From Alphaproteobacteria bacterium UBA3439 (GTDB lineage Bacteria; Pseudomonadota; Alphaproteobacteria; Puniceispirillales; Puniceispirillaceae): 11,655 nucleotides of DNA. Position 1 is the stretch's first letter. Each line of letters opens with the position of its first letter. This document shows positions 7,547 to 11,655 of the stretch, piece by piece. Both the position numbers and the translations under genes were made by a program. The stretch covers positions 1-11,655 of the forward strand of contig DFSK01000061.1 of assembly GCA_002378605.1 (NCBI GenBank). The letters are read 5' to 3'. The notes under the pieces are model-generated. The model searched no databases, had not been told where the DNA came from, and saw only the letters and a program-made list of their open reading frames with translations.

Positions 7547-8805
7547 GCGGCAAGCCGCGCCGCCAAATCACCATTCGACATGACCGCCAAAGACGGCCCA
7601 ACACAGGCCATCGCTGGCATATTGCCGGAAATCAGGCTAGCGGCCATTGCGGCGATATTCTGTCCGTCGATCTCGTCAATCGCGGCAAGCAATTCAGCAT
7701 CAGATTGTGGCCGCCCAAATAGCATGATCTGGCGCGCCAACGCATCGCCGCAGCCTGAAACCGATTCGCGGCTCATCAATAAATGGGCGCGAATTTGGGC
7801 TTTGGCTCGCGCCACTTCATCGGCTTGCACGCCACCTGCGACCGAGGCCAATTCATCGGCGCAAACCGCCAGCATTTCATCAACCTGATTGGCAGATGTT
7901 CCGGCATAGACCGAAAAACTGCCGCCGTCGGAATGAAGTGACGAAAATGAAAAAATCGAATAGCAAAGTCCGCGTTTTTCGCGCACCTGCTGGAATAATC
8001 GTGATGACATGCCGCCGCCATAAAGGGTCGATAACGCCATCAAGGAAAACCGTTCGGTCATTGTGTCGATTTTGGCCGGAAGACCAAAAACAATATGCGA
8101 TTGTTCAAGATCGCGCTTGGCCATTTTACGGCCACCTGTCCATGATGCGGCATGGCGTATCGCAGATGTGGCATTCCCAATATGGCCAAGCCGCGCGCCA
8201 ATGCGCTGAACCAAATCATCATGATCAACCGATCCAGCAGCACAAACAAGCATCTGGCCTGCACCATAGTGACGCCGCAAAAACGCTTCCAAATCTTGCT
8301 GGCGAAATGCCGAAACACTATCTACCGTTCCCAAAATGGGCCGTCCAAGTGTATGACCGTCATAACAGGCGGCTGAAAATAGATCGAATACCAGATCATC
8401 AGGTGTATCAAGCGATTGGCCAATTTCCTGAATAATGACGCCGCGCTCGCGTTCAATTTCCAAGTCAGGCAAGGTTGATTCGGTTAGAATATCAGCAAGA
8501 ATATCAACACCAAGATCAATATGTTCTGGCAATAGCCGCAAATAATAGGCCGTTTCTTCACGGCTTGTATGGGCGTTCATAAAGCCGCCAACATTTTCGA
8601 CCTCGGTGGCAATGGCCTGTGCATCACGGCGTTTCGTGCCTTTAAAAGCCATATGTTCAAGCATATGGGCAATGCCCTGTTCGTGATCGCCTTCATCACG
8701 GGCGCCAGCATTGACCCATATACCAACCGACAAGGTGGTGGCATGCGGCATTGATCTTGTTGCAATTTTCAGCCCGTTGGCAAGCTCACTCACTCTGGTT
8801 GTCAT
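7543..8805 (-). CDS. M16B zinc peptidase, mitochondrial processing peptidase-like
   Basis: A 420-residue inverzincin. The inverted zinc motif HMLEH gives H47, catalytic E50 and H51; the third ligand is E127 in GVIIQEIGQ, 76 residues further on, which is the standard spacing. The C-terminal half-domain has the REKRGLCYSI signature (275-284), whose Arg/Tyr pair helps bind substrate, preceded by LYGGGMSSRLFQQV. All catalytic parts are intact. The family includes eukaryotic MPP beta and rickettsial and other bacterial homologues; bacterial substrates are mostly unknown and likely to be short peptides or presequence-like segments. There is no signal peptide, so a cytoplasmic location is predicted. 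Its ATG overlaps the thrC stop by four bases (ATGA), implying translational coupling in a surf1-thrC-M16 operon. The stop lies within a palindrome shared with yqgE. Confidence 0.95.
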   Translation of the reverse strand: MTTRVSELANGLKIATRSMPHATTLSVGIWVNAGARDEGDHEQGIAHMLEHMAFKGTKRRDAQAIATEVENVGGFMNAHTSREETAYYLRLLPEHIDLGVDILADILTESTLPDLEIERERGVIIQEIGQSLDTPDDLVFDLFSAACYDGHTLGRPILGTVDSVSAFRQQDLEAFLRRHYGAGQMLVCAAGSVDHDDLVQRIGARLGHIGNATSAIRHAASWTGGRKMAKRDLEQSHIVFGLPAKIDTMTERFSLMALSTLYGGGMSSRLFQQVREKRGLCYSIFSFSSLHSDGGSFSVYAGTSANQVDEMLAVCADELASVAGGVQADEVARAKAQIRAHLLMSRESVSGCGDALARQIMLFGRPQSDAELLAAIDEIDGQNIAAMAASLISGNMPAMACVGPSLAVMSNGDLAARLAA

Positions 8806-10211
8806 ATGCTTCGCTTTCGCGCCAGAACCAATGCTTTCACGGCATCGGCATCGGCATCAATTGTCTGCATTTGTTCGGGCCGCGTCATCAGATCGGTCAT
8901 ATGTGGCGGCAAAACCGGCTTTTCGCCTGTTGCCTTTTCCACCGCAGATTCGAATTTTGCCGGATGCGCGCAGGCAAGGCTGATAATCGGCACATCTTTT
9001 GGCACTGTTCCATCGGCATGCGCACGCCGCGCCGCTGACAAGCCAACTGCGCTATGCGGATCAAGAATCATGCCGTCATTCTTGGCCGTTGTCGCAATTT
9101 CAGCGACCGTTCCCGCATCATCAAGGCGGTAGGCCGAAAATAATGCATAGGCCCGTTCCATCACATCCGCATCAAGGGTAAAATGACCGCTTGCCGCAAA
9201 ATCCTGCATCACTGCCGCTGTCTTGGCACCATCACGGCCAAGCAATTCGAATAGCAAGCGCTCAAAATTACTTGATACCTGAATATCCATTGACGGGCTA
9301 AGTGACGGCACCACGGTTTCACGCGCCATTGTACCAGCCTCGAAAAAGCGTGGCAGAATATCATTCTGGTTCGACGCCACAATCAAACGTTCGACAGGCA
9401 AACCCATCTGCACCGCAGCATAGCCCGCAAACACATTTCCAAAATTACCCGTCGGCACCGAAAAGGCGACTTTTTGATCAGGCGCGCCAAGTGCGAGTGC
9501 CGATGAAAAATAATAGACAATCTGCGGCATCAAACGCGCCCAATTGATTGAATTAACCGCCGACAGCCCGACCTGATCACGAAACTGATGATCATTAAAC
9601 AAGGTTTTGACAAGCGCCTGACAATCGTCAAAATCGCCCTTTACCGAAACCGCAAAAGCGCCATCAGCAATGACCGATGTCATTTGCCGCTGTTGCACCG
9701 GCGAAACACGGCCATCAGGGAATAAAATGAACACATCAACCGCATCACGCCCCTGAAAGGCCTCAAGTGCGGCCGAGCCTGTATCACCGCTTGTTGCCCC
9801 CAGAATCACCGCATGCTGTTGCTTTTTCGCCAAAGCGCGGTCAAAGGCGCGCGCCAAAAACTGCATGGCATAATCTTTAAAAGCGATTGTCGGGCCGTGA
9901 AACAGCTCAAGAATATGGATATCGTCGTTTAATTTAACCAGCGGCGCAATCGCCGGATCATCAAAGCCGGCATAGGCGTCACCAGCCATCGCGGTCAATT
10001 CGGCTTCGCTGATTTCGCCATCACAAAATGGTGCCATGATACGACCAGCCAGCTCGGCATAAGACAGGCCTTTCATCGCGGCAATTTCGGCCTTGCTGAA
10101 ACGCGGCCATTCCACCGGCAGATAAAGGCCGCCATCGCGTGCCAGACCGCTTAGCAGTGCTTGTTCAAACCCTAATGGGCCATCTTGTCCACGCGTGCTG
10201 ATATAATCCAT
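8802..10211 (-). CDS. thrC: Threonine synthase
   Basis: This PLP enzyme converts O-phosphohomoserine and water to L-threonine and phosphate. The 469-residue protein is of the long, fungal/proteobacterial type. It has an N-terminal motif STRGQDGPLGFEQALLSGLARDGGLY-type segment (5-30), the PLP lysine K112 in GPTIAFKDYAMQ, GATSGDTGSAALE (138-150), the phosphate-binding loop PTGNFGNVFAG (253-263), and a C-terminal domain with LDPHSAVG. The frame is open further upstream to 10307, but ATG 10211 is the right start: it places the family N terminus at residue 1, has AGAGG 7 bases upstream, and sits two bases after the surf1 stop. The stop overlaps the M16 peptidase start by four bases. It completes the pathway begun by thrB at 2529-3491 on the opposite strand. 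Confidence 0.97.
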   Translation of the reverse strand: MDYISTRGQDGPLGFEQALLSGLARDGGLYLPVEWPRFSKAEIAAMKGLSYAELAGRIMAPFCDGEISEAELTAMAGDAYAGFDDPAIAPLVKLNDDIHILELFHGPTIAFKDYAMQFLARAFDRALAKKQQHAVILGATSGDTGSAALEAFQGRDAVDVFILFPDGRVSPVQQRQMTSVIADGAFAVSVKGDFDDCQALVKTLFNDHQFRDQVGLSAVNSINWARLMPQIVYYFSSALALGAPDQKVAFSVPTGNFGNVFAGYAAVQMGLPVERLIVASNQNDILPRFFEAGTMARETVVPSLSPSMDIQVSSNFERLLFELLGRDGAKTAAVMQDFAASGHFTLDADVMERAYALFSAYRLDDAGTVAEIATTAKNDGMILDPHSAVGLSAARRAHADGTVPKDVPIISLACAHPAKFESAVEKATGEKPVLPPHMTDLMTRPEQMQTIDADADAVKALVLARKRSI

Positions 10212-10213
10212 CT

Positions 10214-10945
10214 CTAATCCTCTTGCCGACGCCCAAACTGCAAGCGACCAGCCTGATAATGGAAGGCGACATAAACCCCGATCAAGGCCAAGGCAATACC
10301 ATACCATGTCATCGCATAGCTTAAATGTGCATTGCGTAAATTCAATTTCGTTTTTGCCGCAATTGGCAAAGTCACAACATCCGAGGTGCGCACAGCATCA
10401 GCATAAAACTGGTTAATCGCTGTCTCGCCTAATCCAAGATGCCGATTAATTTGGCTTGGAACCAGCGTAAACCAAAAGCCATTATCCGGTTCGTTTTCCG
10501 GCACAAAATATCCTTTGACGCCGGGCCGCCGCAAAATGCCGGCAACGCTTACCCGCCCAGTGGTTTGCGAAAAAGCACGCTTTGCCGGATTGCGATAATC
10601 TTCAGACACCCAACCGCGATTGATAAGAATGGTGCGCCCATCGTCAAGCTGGAATGGCGTAACGATATGAAAACCGGCATTGCCTTCATAGGTTCGGCCG
10701 GTCAGGAACACTTCCTGATCATGCTGGAATGTGCCATCAAGCGACAAACGACGAAATTCGACATCATCAAGGCCAGCATCTGCTGCCGGAACAGCAATTG
10801 CCGCCGCCGCCGCACGCGACTCAAAACTGGTGATCAGATCATTTTTCCACTGCAAACGCTGCAGCTGCCATGACCCAAGCCCGACCAACACCAACAAGGC
10901 AGGCAGGGAGACAATCGTTAACCATAGAAACGGACGGAATCTCAT
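10214..10945 (-). CDS. SURF1 family cytochrome oxidase assembly protein
   Basis: SURF1 helps insert heme a into subunit I of aa3-type cytochrome c oxidase at the inner membrane. The 243-residue protein has the standard layout: first membrane helix (about 6-24) followed by GSWQLQRLQWKNDLI, a periplasmic domain with the INRGWV signature (108-113) and GFWFTLVP, and a second membrane helix (about 208-228) beginning at H207 in HLSYAMTWYG. That histidine position corresponds to the one implicated in heme a binding in Paracoccus Surf1. Two starts are possible: ATG 10951 has a GAGG only one base away, while ATG 10945 has it at 7 bases, so I prefer 10945. It precedes thrC by two bases and lies downstream of ctaE, the usual context. 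No DUF983-type gene sits between ctaE and surf1 here, though one often does in relatives. Confidence 0.94.
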   Translation of the reverse strand: MRFRPFLWLTIVSLPALLVLVGLGSWQLQRLQWKNDLITSFESRAAAAAIAVPAADAGLDDVEFRRLSLDGTFQHDQEVFLTGRTYEGNAGFHIVTPFQLDDGRTILINRGWVSEDYRNPAKRAFSQTTGRVSVAGILRRPGVKGYFVPENEPDNGFWFTLVPSQINRHLGLGETAINQFYADAVRTSDVVTLPIAAKTKLNLRNAHLSYAMTWYGIALALIGVYVAFHYQAGRLQFGRRQED

Positions 10946-10946
10946 T

Positions 10947-10974
10947 TTCATACCTCATGGCATCGCCATGTCAA
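10947..10974 (-). promoter_or_regulatory. Promoter-like TTGACA/TATGAA pair before surf1
   Basis: A perfect -35 consensus TTGACA (10974-10969) is followed after 16 bases by TATGAA (10952-10947, four of six). It starts inside the T-run of the upstream hairpin. Transcription would begin at about the surf1 start codon, leaving no leader, so either the RNA is leaderless or the match is chance. Between the two boxes lies an inverted repeat, CATGGC-GAT-GCCATG (10970-10956), just ahead of the ribosome-binding GAGG. Confidence 0.25.
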
Positions 10975-11013
10975 AAAGGGTGCCAACGCCTGTTTAAGCC
11001 AGCGCCAGCACCC
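10973..11013 (-). terminator. Intrinsic terminator between ctaE and surf1
   Basis: On the minus strand GGGTGC (11013-11008) pairs perfectly with GCACCC (10983-10978). The stem extends inwards by about seven more pairs, several of them G-U, around an AU-rich loop, and is followed at once by five T (10977-10973). It lies 55 bases past the ctaE stop and some 28 bases before the surf1 start. It should separate, at least partly, the cox operon from surf1-thrC-M16. Confidence 0.72.
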
Positions 11014-11067
11014 CGATTTTTCACAATATTAACTGCCGAGCGTAATGCCCGAAACAGCGGTTGGTGA

Positions 11068-11655
11068 TCAACCACCCCACCAGTAAACGGCAGCGAACAG
11101 GAATAACCAAACAACGTCAACAAAGTGCCAATACCATGCCGCAGCTTCAAAACCAAAATGCTGTTCAGCGGTGAAATGGCCAGCCCGTCCCCGAAGCCAG
11201 CAAACCGCTAAAAACAGGGTACCAACTAGAACATGGAAGCCATGAAAACCGGTTGCCATATAGAAGACTGACGGGTAGATGCCATCAGTAAAGCCAAATG
11301 AAGCATGGCTGTATTCAACCGCCTGCAAGACGGTGAAAATCGCGCCAAGTGCAACTGTCAATGCAAGGCCGGTCATGAAATCCTTGCGGTTTCCATGCTG
11401 TAATGCGTGATGCGCCCACGTCACCGTACAACCCGATAAAAGCAGTACCAGCGTATTGATCAAGGGCAGATCAAACGGATCAAAAGTTGTGATGCCTTCT
11501 GGCGGCCATATCCCATCATTCGGATAAAAGGCACGGTCAAAGAACGCCCAGAAAAACGCCACAAAGAACATGACCTCTGATGCGATAAACAGCATCATGC
11601 CATAGCGCATACCAATCTGAACGATTGGTGTGTGATGCCCTTGATATTCGGCTTC
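11068..11655 (-). CDS. ctaE: Cytochrome c oxidase subunit III (5' partial)
   Basis: This is the core subunit III of the aa3-type heme-copper oxidase, an inner-membrane protein that stabilises subunit I and supports proton uptake. The frame stays open to the window edge, so the N-terminal third is missing; the ATG at 11610 is internal. The 195 residues seen start [20 protein letters not shown], the loop typical just before the conserved helix [18 protein letters not shown] with its glutamate. They continue through WPPEGI, the helix with [39 protein letters not shown] and the C-terminal helix [12 protein letters not shown] ending in YWWGG. The C terminus is complete. Around five membrane helices are visible. 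The terminator downstream marks the end of the cox gene run; ctaG or cox11-type genes would be expected off the right edge, but they are not in this window. Confidence 0.97.
   Translation of the reverse strand, partial: EAEYQGHHTPIVQIGMRYGMMLFIASEVMFFVAFFWAFFDRAFYPNDGIWPPEGITTFDPFDLPLINTLVLLLSGCTVTWAHHALQHGNRKDFMTGLALTVALGAIFTVLQAVEYSHASFGFTDGIYPSVFYMATGFHGFHVLVGTLFLAVCWLRGRAGHFTAEQHFGFEAAAWYWHFVDVVWLFLFAAVYWWGG

Noticed and set aside
6063..8930. Recurrent AAAACCGGC-type strings as a possible dispersed repeat
   Set aside because: They occur inside coding regions in different frames, are short, and fit common codon pairs; no conserved flanks or spacing were seen.
10212..10307. Extended N terminus of threonine synthase starting at 10307
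   Set aside because: It overlaps the surf1 C terminus in another frame; the family N terminus and a good AGAGG Shine-Dalgarno both fit the ATG at 10211.
10971..11156. Small 61-residue minus-strand frame between ctaE and surf1, as a candidate small gene in place of DUF983
   Set aside because: Over half of it is a frame shadow of ctaE, and the rest runs through the terminator hairpin, with no ribosome-binding site or familiar motif.

Overview
The window is ordinary chromosomal housekeeping DNA of an alphaproteobacterium. Evidence for this is the paired ATP synthase subunits b' and b, an APH-type (not GHMP-type) homoserine kinase in an ispH-thrB-rnhA run, a SURF1-thrC-M16 peptidase operon behind cytochrome c oxidase subunit III, and a ScsB/DsbD-type thiol transporter. 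GC content looks moderate by eye, and together with this gene order it is compatible with a marine SAR116/Rhodospirillales-like lineage. That placement is an inference. I see no insertion sequence, phage gene, tRNA, rRNA, CRISPR array, riboswitch or compositional break.

Layout. (1) Positions 1-1023, plus strand: the end of the F0 operon, atpF' (5' truncated by the window edge) and atpF, closed by a strong intrinsic terminator. (2) 1049-1504, minus: a small predicted outer-membrane lipoprotein of unknown function, divergent from ispH. (3) 1577-4016, plus: ispH (isoprenoid precursor synthesis), thrB (homoserine kinase) and rnhA (RNase HI). (4) 4077-6851, minus: a ScsB/DsbD-family membrane thiol reductase followed by a Prx5-type peroxiredoxin, with a hairpin terminator facing rnhA. 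(5) 6926-7546, plus: a YqgE/AlgH protein, tail-to-tail with the next operon. (6) 7543-10945, minus: surf1, thrC and an M16B zinc peptidase resembling the mitochondrial processing peptidase beta subunit, very tightly packed. (7) 11068-11655, minus: the C-terminal part of cytochrome oxidase subunit III, separated from surf1 by a terminator-like hairpin.

Functional links. Respiration and energy: atpF'/atpF, ctaE and SURF1, the oxidase heme-a assembly factor. Threonine synthesis: ThrB makes O-phosphohomoserine and ThrC converts it to threonine; the genes lie about 5.3 kb apart on opposite strands. Thiol redox: the ScsB-like transporter and the peroxiredoxin. I found no convincing undescribed system. 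The items most worth a second look are the unknown lipoprotein, the terminator/-35/hairpin arrangement at the ctaE-surf1 junction, and the palindromic shared stop codons between yqgE and the M16 peptidase.
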